64,000 nt of DNA from Silene conica (GCA_029255685.2 CM055315.2:31687501-31751500); one strand, 5' to 3'. Numbered from the stretch's first letter, positions 21,423 through 32,816 are shown. Numbers and translations: made by a program. Notes: generated from the sequence alone by a model not told the origin.

Positions 21423-24262
21423 TCTATGCCCAGAAGGGATCCAGCCCAGAAACGCTTAGCAAACTCACAGTCCCAGAAGATATGATTCAGAGTTTCCACC
21501 TCACCTTCTTTTTGGCGGCACAGCCCACATTGCACCGAACCTGTAAAATTCCTGCTCCTTAGTTCTGAACCACAAGGTAAGGTATTAGTACAAACTTTCC
21601 AGAGGAAGACTTTCCACTTGGACGGGATTTGAAGATTCCACAATCTCCGACCCCCGAAGCTTTCAATAGCCTTGCTCATTCTTGATTTGTCTTTAAAGCT
21701 ACCCTTTCTGTCAAAGAAATCCCTCCAAATGATACCATAACCACTCTTCACCGAGTAGATCCCATTTCTATTAAAAGGCCAATAGACCCTGTCAAAGGAA
21801 CGAGAAGATGGGATAGGTATTGCAAGGATTCTGTTTCCCCAGGGCTCTTCAAATAGGTGTTTAACCATCGAAACATTCCACTCACCCCAATCAGTGACCA
21901 AGTCGGAGACAGTAAGGTTATAAAGATGTGTCCAATTTAGGTCCAACCAACAATCCTTGGGGCATGGGGACGCTCCATTCACCCATTTTGTAGTCCAGAT
22001 ATTTAACTTAGATCCTTTGCCTGGCTTCCAGCCTATATAATTCTTTATCCACTGGACCCCAAGAAAAATGCTCCTCAGACCCCGGGAAGAATTAGCCTTA
22101 ATACTGCAACTCCTGGCACCCGTTCTATCCTGTGATCCCCCTATCAAGTCTCTAAAGGTTCTGCAGAAAAGAGAGTCTTCACCAGAGAGGATTCTCCACC
22201 CATGTTTGGCCAGGAGAGCTTTGTTCATACATCCTATATCCCTAATTCCTAATCCACCATCCCTTTTGGGAAGGCTTAGAAACTTCTTGCTGCACCACGC
22301 TATCGTTTTACCAGATCTACTTCCCGCCCACCAAAAATGTGACAATAAGGAATTCAACTTCCATGTCACACTTACCGGTATTTTAAACACCGATAGAAAG
22401 TAAATGGAGAGGTTTGATAAGACGGAAGAGATTAGGGTTAGCCGACCTGCCGCGGACAAGAAAAGGGCATTCCAGGATGAGATTCTCTTGGTGACATACT
22501 CCACCATCCCCCAAAAAATATCCTTCTTAGAACTATGGAACTCCGTAGGAATCCCCAGATACTTCCCCAACCCTTTATTATGCCTAATATGTAGGTCTTT
22601 TAAAGTGTCTTGTATGTTCATCAGGGTAGAATTCGGGCTAAATAACACACCTGATTTTGAATGTTTGAGCTTCTGGCCAGAGAGATCACAAAACCTATCA
22701 AGGATTCCCATAAGGGTCTTGGCAGCCCCCTTCCTATTCTCCAAGAAAAAGACCGAGTCATCAGCGAAGAAAAGGTTTGAGATTCGCTGTGCTCCGCGAT
22801 TGACCCGAATTCCTTTTATGAGACCATCAATCTGAGCCAGATTGAGTTGTGATGCCAGCGCTTCCATGCAAAGGATAAAGAGAAACGGAGATAACGAATC
22901 ACCCTGCCTCAGCCCGCAATTTGGTCTAAACCTTTTGAGGGGTTTTCCATTCAGGAGAATTTCATAGCTGACTGAAGAAACACAGTTCATAATAAGAGTA
23001 ATAAGATGGGTAGGAAATCCAAACCTTTTTAACACTGCTTGTAGAAAGTCCCATCGGATTCTGTCATAAGCCTTACTCATATCAGCTTTAAATACGCACT
23101 TGCTCCCCTTGCCATAGCGGGTATTATTCACATTAGCGATTAGCTCATGAGCAAGGAGGATATTATCACTGATCTGCCTTCCAGCAACAAAAGCTCCCTG
23201 GGAGTCTCCCACCAGCTTCCCCATCACCCTAACCAGCCTATTAACAATACACTTTGAAACAATCCTCATTATTACATTGCATAGACTAATAGGTCGAAAA
23301 TCAGAAACCTGTTCCGGGTGATCGATCTTGGGGATAACAGCGATGAATGTTCTGTTCATTTCTCGAAGAACTCTTCCAGAGTTAAGAATCGAGAGAATCC
23401 CTTTGCAAACGTCTTCTTTAACAACACCCCAGCATTTTTGGAAGAAAATTCCAGGAATTCCATCCGGACCAGGTGACTTAAGCGGTCCCATCTGAAAAAC
23501 TGCTTTCCTAACCTCCTTCCTGGTAAAAGACCGATCCAGCGAGTCAGCCTCATCATCTGAGATTCGAGAAGTTACTGCCTTAAGAAAGAAATCAAAGCAG
23601 CTTTCATCTCGTTCGTCAGGCATCGGACTTTCGGCCCTAAAAATATCCTTGAAGAAAGCCTGAAACTCCAGACCCACACCTTGTTCTCCCCTGATCCAGG
23701 TTCCATCCTCTTTTCTAATACTATGTATAAAGTTTTTCCCAGTTCTTCCTTTGACCCAGTTGAAAAAGAACTTTGTACAAGCATCCCCTTCCTTGGCCCA
23801 TTTTGTCTTTGCCCTTTGTCTCCAATAGGAGGATGTGGCCTCGACAAAGTTTTTGAGTTCTTTATGGACCGCAACATACTTACCTTCCCCTTTTCCCGCG
23901 AAGTCATCTTCAAGTCCTTCCAGGAGCCTCTCATCAAAAGAATCCCATTTTTGTTTCCATTCTCTAGTCTTTGTGAGAGACCATGATTTAATTTTGTCTC
24001 TAGTGACAGACAACTTGCGGACCAGACAGAAACTCGGGGATCCAACAAAACCAGTCTCCCAGGCCTTCCGTATATCCTGTATACAGTCCTCATGGTCAAG
24101 GGCCCACGCGTCCACTTTGTAGGGTTTACCTTTGCCGTTTGTCTTAGAGAGATGCAAGTTAAATTCAATTGGAGCATGATCCGAGAGTTGTATCGGGAAG
24201 TGCTCTACACCCGAGTTAGAAAAGTGGAGGAGCCAATCTTTAGATCCCAGTGCTTTATCCAA
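21284..24262 (-). CDS. LINE ORF2: endonuclease C-terminus and reverse transcriptase
   Basis: A 992-codon frame. It begins inside the endonuclease: LSDHAPI (about 27-33) is the catalytic SDH motif. The reverse transcriptase spans roughly 230-560, with KSPGPDGIP (263-271), DMSKAYDRIRW (394-404), LRQGDSLSPFLF (451-462) and the catalytic FADD (499-502). A zf-RVT domain with CGLC and HIFWDC lies near the C-terminus. The last ~45 residues are read in a shifted frame compared with the expected RNase H junction. The enzyme primes reverse transcription at nicked DNA. The listed start is arbitrary because the true protein starts at 24851 and is frameshifted between. Confidence 0.9.
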   Translation of the reverse strand: MDKALGSKDWLLHFSNSGVEHFPIQLSDHAPIEFNLHLSKTNGKGKPYKVDAWALDHEDCIQDIRKAWETGFVGSPSFCLVRKLSVTRDKIKSWSLTKTREWKQKWDSFDERLLEGLEDDFAGKGEGKYVAVHKELKNFVEATSSYWRQRAKTKWAKEGDACTKFFFNWVKGRTGKNFIHSIRKEDGTWIRGEQGVGLEFQAFFKDIFRAESPMPDERDESCFDFFLKAVTSRISDDEADSLDRSFTRKEVRKAVFQMGPLKSPGPDGIPGIFFQKCWGVVKEDVCKGILSILNSGRVLREMNRTFIAVIPKIDHPEQVSDFRPISLCNVIMRIVSKCIVNRLVRVMGKLVGDSQGAFVAGRQISDNILLAHELIANVNNTRYGKGSKCVFKADMSKAYDRIRWDFLQAVLKRFGFPTHLITLIMNCVSSVSYEILLNGKPLKRFRPNCGLRQGDSLSPFLFILCMEALASQLNLAQIDGLIKGIRVNRGAQRISNLFFADDSVFFLENRKGAAKTLMGILDRFCDLSGQKLKHSKSGVLFSPNSTLMNIQDTLKDLHIRHNKGLGKYLGIPTEFHSSKKDIFWGMVEYVTKRISSWNALFLSAAGRLTLISSVLSNLSIYFLSVFKIPVSVTWKLNSLLSHFWWAGSRSGKTIAWCSKKFLSLPKRDGGLGIRDIGCMNKALLAKHGWRILSGEDSLFCRTFRDLIGGSQDRTGARSCSIKANSSRGLRSIFLGVQWIKNYIGWKPGKGSKLNIWTTKWVNGASPCPKDCWLDLNWTHLYNLTVSDLVTDWGEWNVSMVKHLFEEPWGNRILAIPIPSSRSFDRVYWPFNRNGIYSVKSGYGIIWRDFFDRKGSFKDKSRMSKAIESFGGRRLWNLQIPSKWKVFLWKVCTNTLPCGSELRSRNFTGSVQCGLCRQKEGEVETLNHIFWDCEFAKRFWAGSLLGIDCWARWRMENGGYALLWPPYGIFGSKEMRFCFGAGACRWHISTNFC

Positions 24263-24296
24263 TCTTTCATAAACCCTTCGATCTCCACTTCGATTA

Positions 24297-24851
24297 TTAC
24301 ACCAAGTAAATCTTGGCCCCTTGAAGGGGATGATGGCTTATTTTCCATCTTGCGAATTGACTAGCCCCCTCAATTTGGCCAACATTTTGACTTTTTTTGT
24401 CCTTACTTGACTCCACTTGATTGAAGTCCCCTAGGATGAGAAAAGGATGGTTCCAAAATTCCATCCACTCACCCAAGGAATTAAGCACTTCCAAACGATG
24501 CTCCACTTTCGGGGCTCCATAGAACAGAACAAGATACCACGAAGCCGCACCATTAGATTCCACTAGCAAAACGACAAAATGCTTACAATCCAAAACGACT
24601 CTCATACGAGCCTCTTTCTTCCAACCTACCCATAGCCCCCCCGACCTTCCAAGTGCATCAACACTATGGAACTTACAAAAGCCATAAGGCCTAAAAACAT
24701 GAAAAAGAGAAAGACTACTCTGCCTATTACATTTTGTCTCACTTAAGAAAATAAAATCATACTGTTTACTACTAATAATCGCTCTAATTTTCTGAATTGT
24801 AGGGGAGAGCGAGCTATTGAGACCCCTACAATTCCAAGCGAGGCCAATCAT
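24297..24851 (-). pseudogene. LINE ORF2 N-terminus: AP-type endonuclease
   Basis: Starts MIGLAWNCRGLNSS, the canonical LINE endonuclease start with the catalytic Asn. It continues with FIFLSETKC (catalytic Glu), WYLVLFYGAP and ILGDFNQV (catalytic DxN). A single-nucleotide lesion near 24310-24330 throws the frame into a stop after KIYLV; the expected continuation resumes in the neighbouring frame and leads into the ORF2 body. The start codon follows directly on the end of ORF1 (3-4 nt away). Confidence 0.88.
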
Positions 24852-26312
24852 GGCCCCCTCGGGGGTTGTGAAGGTCCAACCCCCGGAAAACCATTTGGAT
24901 CAAAAGGAGCCAACTTGAGAACAGTCCTGTCATTGATGGATGATAATGAAGAGGAGTCACTGCTGTCATCCATGTCAAAGTCTTCCACTGCCATTCTAAA
25001 ACCACAAACCCCATTTCCAGCTCCCCTTAGATCATCTTCAGTACATTGTTTTTTGGCCAAAGACGCTAAAAAGCCTTGAGCATCATCCCTGGATATCAAA
25101 GCAGCCCCAGGAACTAGAGCCATCTCCTCCTGGGTCACACATTTCCTCTTCCTTGCACACCTAGTAGCCTACTCAAGTAAAACATCAGTATCTTCATCTC
25201 CTAGATACTTAGATAAACCCATCCACCCATCAGAGTATCCCTTTAAGTCAAGCTTAGCATAAATCGATTCTTTTGTTCCCAACTCAGTGAAAAACAAATC
25301 AGCATCATCTCCCCTTGGTGCCTTTGCCATTTGCTACGCTTGTTACAGCTCTGAGCCACATCAAACAAAGCAAAACCATTACCATCCTCATAATCTTCCA
25401 TCGTTTCCTTTCCTTTTCTTCTTGTTGTCTTAGCTTTTTCTTCCTTCAAATCTTCAGATTCCAGCTTTATTTCTTTCCCTTTAGATTTGTCCTCCAATTT
25501 CTTACCATTATCTTCAGAGCCCAGTAGTAACTTCCTCCTCACTGGGAGCACTTCCTTCTTTGCTTCAGCCTCCCTCTGACCATCCTCAGACACTGGTAGT
25601 GTTGCATTTGAAACACTTTTATCACTGCTGACCAAATTAATGGCATCTTTAAACCTCGGATCTAAAGAAGTCACAGAGACCTCCCCAGCCAGAATATCCA
25701 GCCAACGTTGCATTGGGATACTTTCATCTGAAGAATCCTTGTCAGTTGAAGAGGACAAGGTTGACGAGACCTCAATGATCCCCTTTGAAGCTTCCCCACT
25801 CCCCCTGACCTGTTTACTACACCTTGTTTCATTCTGCTCCTTCCTCTGACCCAAGAGAGTCTTCTCAACATCTTGATCAAAAGATCCTGCCTGTTCATGA
25901 TAGGAAATTGGCATTCCAATAAGAGGAGGGGGGTTAAAAGTTTGATTAAACCCCCTGACCTCATCCTCCATGTGAGCCCACTCCCTATTATGCTCAGTTC
26001 TAGAAAGAATGGCATCCTGCAACCGTGACAACCCCCTCCCGACCTCGGGTACCTCCAAAGGCTTGCATGGAGGGGATCATTAGGGTTAAAAGCTGGGGGA
26101 ATGTAGTTCCCCATCCCTTCCCCAGACCCATTGGAGCTGTCACCATTCTCCGCTTGAACCCCCTCTGTTCCCACTCTTGAACCAACCATAATTTCTGAGG
26201 AAAAGGAGTCTACTGTTTTATTGCACAAGGTCGAAGATAAGTCCGAGTTGGTGATATTGATAGAGAGAAGATTTAGGAAGTGTGAAGATTGATGGGATTT
26301 TAACTTCCCCAT
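24848..26312 (-). pseudogene. LINE ORF1-like protein, split by frameshifts
   Basis: Three overlapping frames together read as one protein. The N-terminal part (from 26312, MGKLKSHQSSHFLN) shifts near 26060 into a charged middle part (26058 to about 25330). After a further shift near 25320 the end contains one in-frame TAG near 25169, then finishes at 24848. It is rich in Ser, Lys and Glu, and I see no CCHC knuckle, unlike many plant L1 ORF1 proteins. ORF1 products bind LINE RNA; assignment here is by position directly upstream of the endonuclease, not by a recognised domain. Confidence 0.65.
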
Positions 26313-27034
26313 CTCGCCTTAAATAGGGAATCAAGAGGGGGGTTTTAAACCCTCAATAACTGCAGGAACACCAAACACCACCCAGCAGAGAACGGTGATT
26401 GGTTCTCTCACCTTGAGCCAAACAAAAGAAAGAAAAAGTCTGAAAAAGGACAAAAGAAAAACTGACACTCCGGGGAGTCCAAACGCTCAGCCGTCACAAA
26501 CTTAAACACCCAATGAGCAGAAGGGATAAAAATGATTACACATACGAAATTAAATCCAAGCAAAAGATTTTTGGTAGCAGGGTGAATATTCAGAGTTAAA
26601 GAAACAACTCCCCAATAGAAAGAAAGCAGAGGGAATAAAGAAGGATTTGCATGCAGATAAGATTAAAGATGATTTTTGAGTAGAAAAGAGAAGAAAGAGG
26701 AGAAAAAGCTCTCAGAATGAGAGAAGGGCTTCTCTCTAAAAAACGAAGAGAGAAGTTTGTTGTCTTAAACGATGATTTTCAGCTGTTAACCGTGTTGTTT
26801 AATGTTTAAGAAACAAAAGCAGGTTTTACATGATGAATGCAAATGCCGCCTAAAGATTAATGACAAAAACACAAAAGGGTTAAAAAACTCAAGTGAATTT
26901 TGTTTTTAATGAACAAATAAGTATCTCTTGAACCAGAGTACAATATTTGCCTTGGTTTGGCATCAACTCCACTTTATAGGTACCCCAATCATTTATCATA
27001 TAAGTAAAAATATTAACCCTCCCAACTATAGAAG

Positions 27035-27196
27035 CATGGTTTTAAATCTCGTATCGTATCGGCCAAGTTGTATCGGATATTCACTCGTAACGCCCAAGAA
27101 ATGAGCGAGATTCACCGTAATTCGCTGGCGGTGGCCGATTAAGGTCCGGTTATACCGCTACCGCGACTACGAGTGATACCGAGATTTAAAACCATG
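27035..27196. mobile_element. hAT-type MITE (162 bp) with 8-bp duplication
   Basis: Ends are CATGGTTTTAAATCTCG and, reverse complemented, CATGGTTTTAAATCTCG, followed by near-identical GTATC. TATAGAAG is duplicated at 27027-27034 and 27197-27204. Non-coding. The right flank touches the reading frame at 27186-27383. Confidence 0.9.
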
Positions 27197-27383
27197 TATA
27201 GAAGTAGAGTCGTATGTTGTTAAATAAATGTAGTAATTGACAATGAAGTAATGGAGAAAGCAACCCTGGAGGATTAGATGCATAGCTGTATGTAATTTCC
27301 GAATTCATAGGATCATATCTCCACACCTCTAACAACTCTGGTACTACTGAAGGATATTCCTGCCTCCGAATTAAATCGCCCAT
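27186..27383 (-). CDS. Unrecognised short reading frame, possible first exon
   Basis: From an ATG at 27383 the frame reads MGDLIRRQEYPSVVPELLEV, with a Trp/Tyr-rich continuation, and ends inside the MITE. A GA-rich leader (27395-27440 on the complementary strand) precedes it, as in plant 5' UTRs. Codon use looks natural but I do not recognise the protein. The downstream end is probably intron or MITE. Could be a gene relic or a chance frame. Confidence 0.25.
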   Translation of the reverse strand: MGDLIRRQEYPSVVPELLEVWRYDPMNSEITYSYASNPPGLLSPLLHCQLLHLFNNIRLYFYTWF

Positions 27384-27396
27384 TCCTACTTCCAAG

Positions 27397-28742
27397 CCAC
27401 CCTCCTTTTCCTTCCTTTCCCTTTCCCTTTCCCTCTCCCTCCTATTTTTTACATAACCGACCCAAATTTAAAATGGAACAATATTCAACAATATTCAGGA
27501 CTAGAGGCTAGAGTTGTTCCATTTATTGGAGTCATTTTGGTATTAAGAGTTTACTTTATTTACACCACAACTGCAATACACAAATTGGAAATTACGTAGG
27601 AAAGACGAACAAGTAACGAGTAAAGACTGAAAAACAACAAGGAAGAAGGAAGAAGGAAGAAGGAAGAAGCAAGTACCTGATGCGCAGAGAAAGGGAGGGA
27701 TTGAAAAAATAATGGATGATTGTAGAAAGAGTTCCCAAATTGCCATGAATTAACAATTTAGACTTTGATTTTGTAGGAACTTCGTAGAAACCAGGAGAGT
27801 AAATACGGAATACACATTTAAATAACCCAACATTATTCATTCACAATTCAACCAGTCAACCAACCACGTCAACGCTCTCTACTTTTCGTCAACACATGGC
27901 TTTGGAGTACATCATCATTTGTTAAAAAATCGCCAAACTCATGTAGAATTACATTTATATGTTTCAAAAATATTGATAAAATAAATACGGAGTAATATTT
28001 TAAATATTAATTAAAATATATGAATATTTTATATTTTATTTCTTTTATAATGATAATAAGTTAAGATATGTTTAAAAATTACTTGACTTGAAACTTACAC
28101 ATGTTTAAATCGTGAAAAAAAAAATATACGAAAATAATATTAACATATGGGTATATAATATATTAAATCCAATTTAAGAAAAATAATAAATAGCTAAAAA
28201 TATAAATATCGCTATAAAATAAAAAACAATTATCAATATTTAAATGATTTGCAATACGAATCGAAAACTAAATATCATTTCAAATATTAGAAAATTTCAT
28301 GTTACAGTACATTACGGGTTATATTTAATATCAACAAGGATTTAACGCACAAAAAATTTATATCTGATTGAATATATTCATGACGTACGTAATAGCTAAT
28401 TCTTTTTATTTTTTAAAAAAGAAAATTCTAATATTTTGCATTTATAGTTAATTTATAGTTGTATTTAGTATTTAATATTTAAATTTCTTTGTAAATTAAT
28501 AATTTATTATCTAATAATTTTAGTCAAGTACTATTATTTTTGTAACAACATTCACTTTTATCAATTGGTGTATTTTTTGGAACTTTATTTTTTTTTATCT
28601 TAATTTATTATTTTATCTTAAAGTTTAAACAGAATTTTAATAAATTGGTGTACTTTATTATCGTTGTTAAAATTTGGCCTAAATTATTTTTGGTTTAAAT
28701 TATTCATTATTCGTTATTTTTGGTTTAAATTATTTTTCGCCT
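27397..28742. other. AT-rich sequence with a GGAAGAA repeat; no gene seen
   Basis: Contains a short GGAAGAA repeat (about 27640-27668) and otherwise AT-rich low-complexity sequence. Minus-strand frames at 27543-27840 have no recognisable domain. Confidence 0.5.
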
Positions 28743-29368
28743 AAATTATTTCACAAATTCTCATTTGCGACGGCAATATCCGTCGTAAGCTTGCGACGGG
28801 CCAAGTAAAACCCATTTGGAGAGATAAAGACAAAGTTTTTGTGGTTTTTTATGCACTTTTATTTTTGTCTTATATAAACAAGTGACTTTACTTGACCCGT
28901 CGCAAGCTTGTGACGGATATAACCGTCACAAGCGAGACTTATTGAAATTATTTACATACAAAACATAAATATAGAGGTTTTTCGGTAAGTATATATTGTC
29001 GTGGGTCCCATATTTTTGTAAAAATTATCTGTGATGACGTCAATGCTTCAAAATGCTTGAAATGTCTTTGTATTTATATAGATAAGATTGATGTTATTGA
29101 TTATCGTAATTAAAATATGGCTTGAATTATTTTCAATTTAAATTATTCATTATCCGTTATTCATTAATATTTACGTACAAAACATATACGTAAACATTTA
29201 CGTACACACATCAACATAAAGGGTTCAGTAATTAATTTTGTATTATATGTCGTGGGTCGCACATTTTTTTGGTAAAAAAATTATATGTGATTACGTGGAT
29301 TCATGGGAATGCTTGAAATGTTAGTCTATTTATAGAGATAAGAATGGTATAGTTTATTATCGTAATTA
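28640..29368. repeat. Diverged ~240-bp direct duplication
   Basis: The phrase AAATTATTCATTATCCGTTA and the segment around GTCGTGGGTCC/GC...GAATGCTTGAAATGT recur. One copy runs about 28954-29165, the second about 29166-29368 and resumes at 30252 after the Tourist insertion; a partial third copy lies before 28743. Confidence 0.7.
28752..28944. mobile_element. Mutator-type MITE (193 bp) with 9-bp duplication
   Basis: AAATTATTT is duplicated at 28743-28751 and 28945-28953. The arms contain GCGACGG/CCGTCG and ACCCGTCGCAAGCTTGTGAC and fold back over most of the length (TTGCGACGG...CCGTCACAA). A 9-bp duplication with long inverted arms fits non-autonomous Mutator-like elements. Confidence 0.82.
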
Positions 29369-30251
29369 GGGGGCGTTTGGTTTGGGGTCTATAAGAAAGG
29401 GAAAGGGAAGCAAAGTTACTCATTCCCTTTGTTGCTGTTTGTTTGACACAAGCAAAGGGAATACAACTCTCTTCCTTACCTCTTAATCCATCTAATTCCT
29501 TACCCTCACCCCCCATATGGTATGAGATTTCACTACCCTTATCCTTCAACCACTTTCTTCACCTACCACCACACTTGCAACTACCACCACAATAGCCACC
29601 ACCAAACAACCACCATGACGCCACCAACGCCGCCACCACCTCCATCGCCACCACCGCCATGACACCCCCCACACCACCACCACCGCCATTGTGACACCCC
29701 CACCACCATCACTGTCATGACACCCACACCACCACCACCGCCGCCACCACTATGACATCTCTACCACCATCATCGCCACCACCGCCATGACACCCCCAAC
29801 ACCATCATCGTCGTGACCACTACCACCACCGTCGCCATGACACCCCCACCACCATCACCACCATGACACCCCCACCGCCACCATCGTCGTGACCACCGCC
29901 ACCACGCACCATGACATCTTTATCACCCTTATCGCCACCACCGCCATGACACCCCCACAACCATCACCGTCGTGACCATTACCACCACCGTCGCCATGAC
30001 ACCTCCATCACCGCCGCCACTGCCATGACACCCCCACCACCACCACCACCGTCATGACACCTCCACCACCATCACCGCCGCCAAGTAGATAAATGGTTAT
30101 TAGTGGTAGGACTGAGCGTGAGTGGACCATTAATTTCTTTTCTTGGTGTAACCAAACCACCAATTAAGTTTTCGGTAATCCCTTTCCTTTTCCCCTCTTA
30201 CCCTACCTTCTTATTTTTTTTCCCTTTCCCTTTCTCTAACCAAACACCTCC
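29369..30251. mobile_element. Tourist/PIF-Harbinger-like element (883 bp)
   Basis: Ends are GGGGGCGTTTGGTT and, reverse complemented, GGAGGTGTTTGGTT. TTA is duplicated at 29366-29368 and 30252-30254. A sister copy of the flank (around 29115) shows the uninterrupted site. The interior contains a CCACCACCGCCATGACACC minisatellite. No transposase. Confidence 0.85.
29560..30090. repeat. CCACCACCGCCATGACACCCC minisatellite
   Basis: Variable units of roughly 36-45 bp combine CACCACC, GCCATGACACC and GTCGTGACC blocks inside the Tourist-like element. C-rich and free of TG-rich decay on this strand. Not open over its length in any frame. Confidence 0.88.
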
Positions 30252-30254
30252 TTA

Positions 30255-32429
30255 AAAATTGGCCTGAATTATTTTCGATTTAAATTAATCATTCGATTGT
30301 ATTTTGAGTCTCCGCTGAACATTTTTTGCCAAAACGACAAATAGTTTCTCTTTCTAAATCCCCACTTAAACCGTGTTATAGGTTATGGACGAGTTCCATA
30401 GGAATTGTTCTATTCCATAGAACTTGATAGGAATCGCTCCATGCAAATATAAGATTAACATCTTAAGATTCCTTACAAACCTATACAATTGCTTGTGAAG
30501 AAACTTAAATAGAAGTGATTATTAGTCAAAATGTGTTGATAATTCTTCTATGTATCTTTGTTCAAAAGTCCTATTGCTCAAACTAATAATCTGTCATCGA
30601 GTGCATAAATAGTTAAGAACATGAAGAAGTTCATACAAATTGGTAAATTGATTTATTGAAATCATTGTGACCAAATACCACAACACTTCATAGAGATTAA
30701 CCCTAATGAGGGATTAAGTGAGAATTAATTGAAGAAAAGTCTTCATCAAGTAAGAATTCTTGAAGTAAGCGGGAGATATAAGAAGACCGCATCTATCTTA
30801 AATCGTTAAGGATAGAACGAGTTTTGAGAGAAAACGTATTGGACACGAAATTAGATACCACTCCAATTTGTAAAGTCTAAGGAAGTTTGTAGTATGACTC
30901 CAACGTATTCCTCATGGAATACTTATGACATTGATAGGCGCTGTTTAGTAAACAACATATTGCAAAAAAAATTAGCATATTTGAAGTAATTAGCATATTT
31001 GACCAATAAATATGTTATTTGGAATGTTTAGGAAACAACATATTGAAATAGTAAATTGAGGTTCAATATGCTTTTTTAGAATATGTTACTCCCACCATCA
31101 TATTCAAAGAGTAGATTAGGTACCCTTCAAAAAATATTAAACCTACTTTTGTTGCATCGTTCCTAATTTTCTCCTATCTCTGCAAAAGGTACATTTTTTC
31201 TCTAACTTATTTTTTTCATTTTTTTCTAAAAAGTATTAAGTAACATACTCCATTGATGAACACCCGTATTTTATACCTCCAGATCTATTATAAGATGTGG
31301 CTAATCATTCCTCGCAAACTGCAGCCGATGCTTAAAGAACTAAAGAAATGTCAATTGTCCGCAATAATATTACTTCTAGTTTGATAACTAGTAGAAGAAA
31401 TCGACATTAGTCATTAAACTTGTTTGTGTGATGTATTTTGATAAATATTAGTCAATAAGTTATCCATGTCCTTTTTTGTCATTTAACAAAGGATTGAGAT
31501 AATCTGCTAATTTAATTCTGCTAATTACCAAACACCTTTGACAAATTCTGCTAATTGAATATGTTAGTCAAATCTGCCAATAAATTCTGTTAATTACAAT
31601 CTGCTTTTACGATCCACTTCTGTCAATATTAGTCTGCAGTTTTTATACAAATTGACGAATCATGTTAGCAATTTACATATTCATAGGAATGAATAATGGT
31701 AAAAGGATGTCAAAATCCACTATTCTAAATGGGTATTTAGAAGAGGTTGTGTTCATGACACAATCCGAGGGTTCTTGTATATCCTAACGTCCTAACATGA
31801 AATAATCGTATGACAACTAGCAAGAGTGATTAACATGAATGGAACTAAAGTAGTTGTCACTTCATCCATAGACATATACATGTTATATTGTGTTTCACCA
31901 AGTTTTGGTTTTAAATATTTACCTCAATAATTTTTATATATGATGTATATCATCTCTACATAAGAATATAATTCGGGTTTTGCGAAAGGTAAAAGGTTTT
32001 ACCGTTACGCAATTAAAACAAACGTTGTACTCATTCATACCACAAGTTGATGTATGGCTAGGCCATACGAATCAAGGTAATTATATTCCAAAACTAAGAT
32101 TGAAATATCATATGCATTATAAAACTTGAGTTAGTGCCCCAATCATTCTTCGTTTCTAGAGTTGACTAGTTTCCCACTTCATTTGATTAAGAATATAATT
32201 GATTATGCGAACCGCATTCAAAGCAAATCATTCACCCTATAAGCACCTTGAGGTGTATGGATGAATACAATTTTCAATCTCGGAAAATCATTATTAATTC
32301 ATCTCTTTTACCGACGAACTAAGAAGATATGTGGTATCCCCCTAATAAGGTAAGAAGAGATTATGGAATCCGAAGTATAAGTACTTCCTCTAGATTGGGA
32401 ACAATAAAGTAATGACTTTGGTTTATACC
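30255..32429. other. Non-coding tract with several strong short hairpins
   Basis: No gene seen. Perfect short stems occur at 30407-30423 (GTTCTA/TAGAAC), 30905-30922 (GTATTCC/GGAATAC), 31746-31762 (TTGTGT/ACACAA) and 32372-32387 (GAAGTA/TACTTC), plus a longer bulged stem at 30792-30816. It may be the remains of a related LTR-element interior into which the element at 32430 inserted. Confidence 0.45.
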
Positions 32430-32815
32430 TATTAAATTTTATAAGTTACGTAACGGCCACCATAAATTGGTTGCTACAATTCTCTCTCATAAATGTGGTA
32501 ATATTCTCTTTCATTAATCTCCTCAATAAGTTGTATGTTAATGGGGCTATTAATCCTCCACACTAAATACCTTTATGTGAGGTTATATATTAACCAATTA
32601 GGCATTTGGTGAATATGCCTTAATCCATACAATATGTAACACAAATTATTCACATCTCTCTTAATTAGTCTACCATCTATGTGACTTGGAAGTTGGGGCG
32701 TGAAAATATTTCGGGACTCTAGTAGCCGCCGAAGATACAATACACGGTAGTGAGCAGTTAGCGAACACAACGATCCTATCGCTTCCACATAAAAGTATGT
32801 CCTTATTTTCCTACA
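32430..32815 (+). repeat. 5' LTR of hairpin-rich element
   Basis: Starts TATTAAATTTTATAAGTTAC and ends TTATTTTCCTACA, directly before the primer-binding site. Matches 41771-42161 throughout. Confidence 0.85.
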
Positions 32816-32816
32816 G

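Larger units (their letters stand above)
20703..26776 (-). mobile_element. L1-type LINE retrotransposon, near full length but decayed
   Basis: On the minus strand the order is ORF1, AP-like endonuclease, reverse transcriptase, zinc-binding zf-RVT region, RNase H and A-tail (poly-T at 20703-20728 on the plus strand). TTTCAGCTGTT is present at 20692-20702 and 26777-26787 as target-site duplication. About 6.07 kb, typical of plant L1 elements. Several frameshifts and stops mean it cannot now move by itself. Confidence 0.92.

Noticed and set aside
22068..24364. Plus-strand frames of 85-143 residues
   Set aside because: Shadows of the LINE ORF2 coding strand.
29560..30090. Proline-rich protein gene
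   Set aside because: No frame stays open; it is a C-rich minisatellite in a Tourist-like element.
30938..31690. MITE with ends near GGCGCTGTTTAGTAAAC and ACCAAACACC
   Set aside because: The ends align poorly and no target duplication was found.
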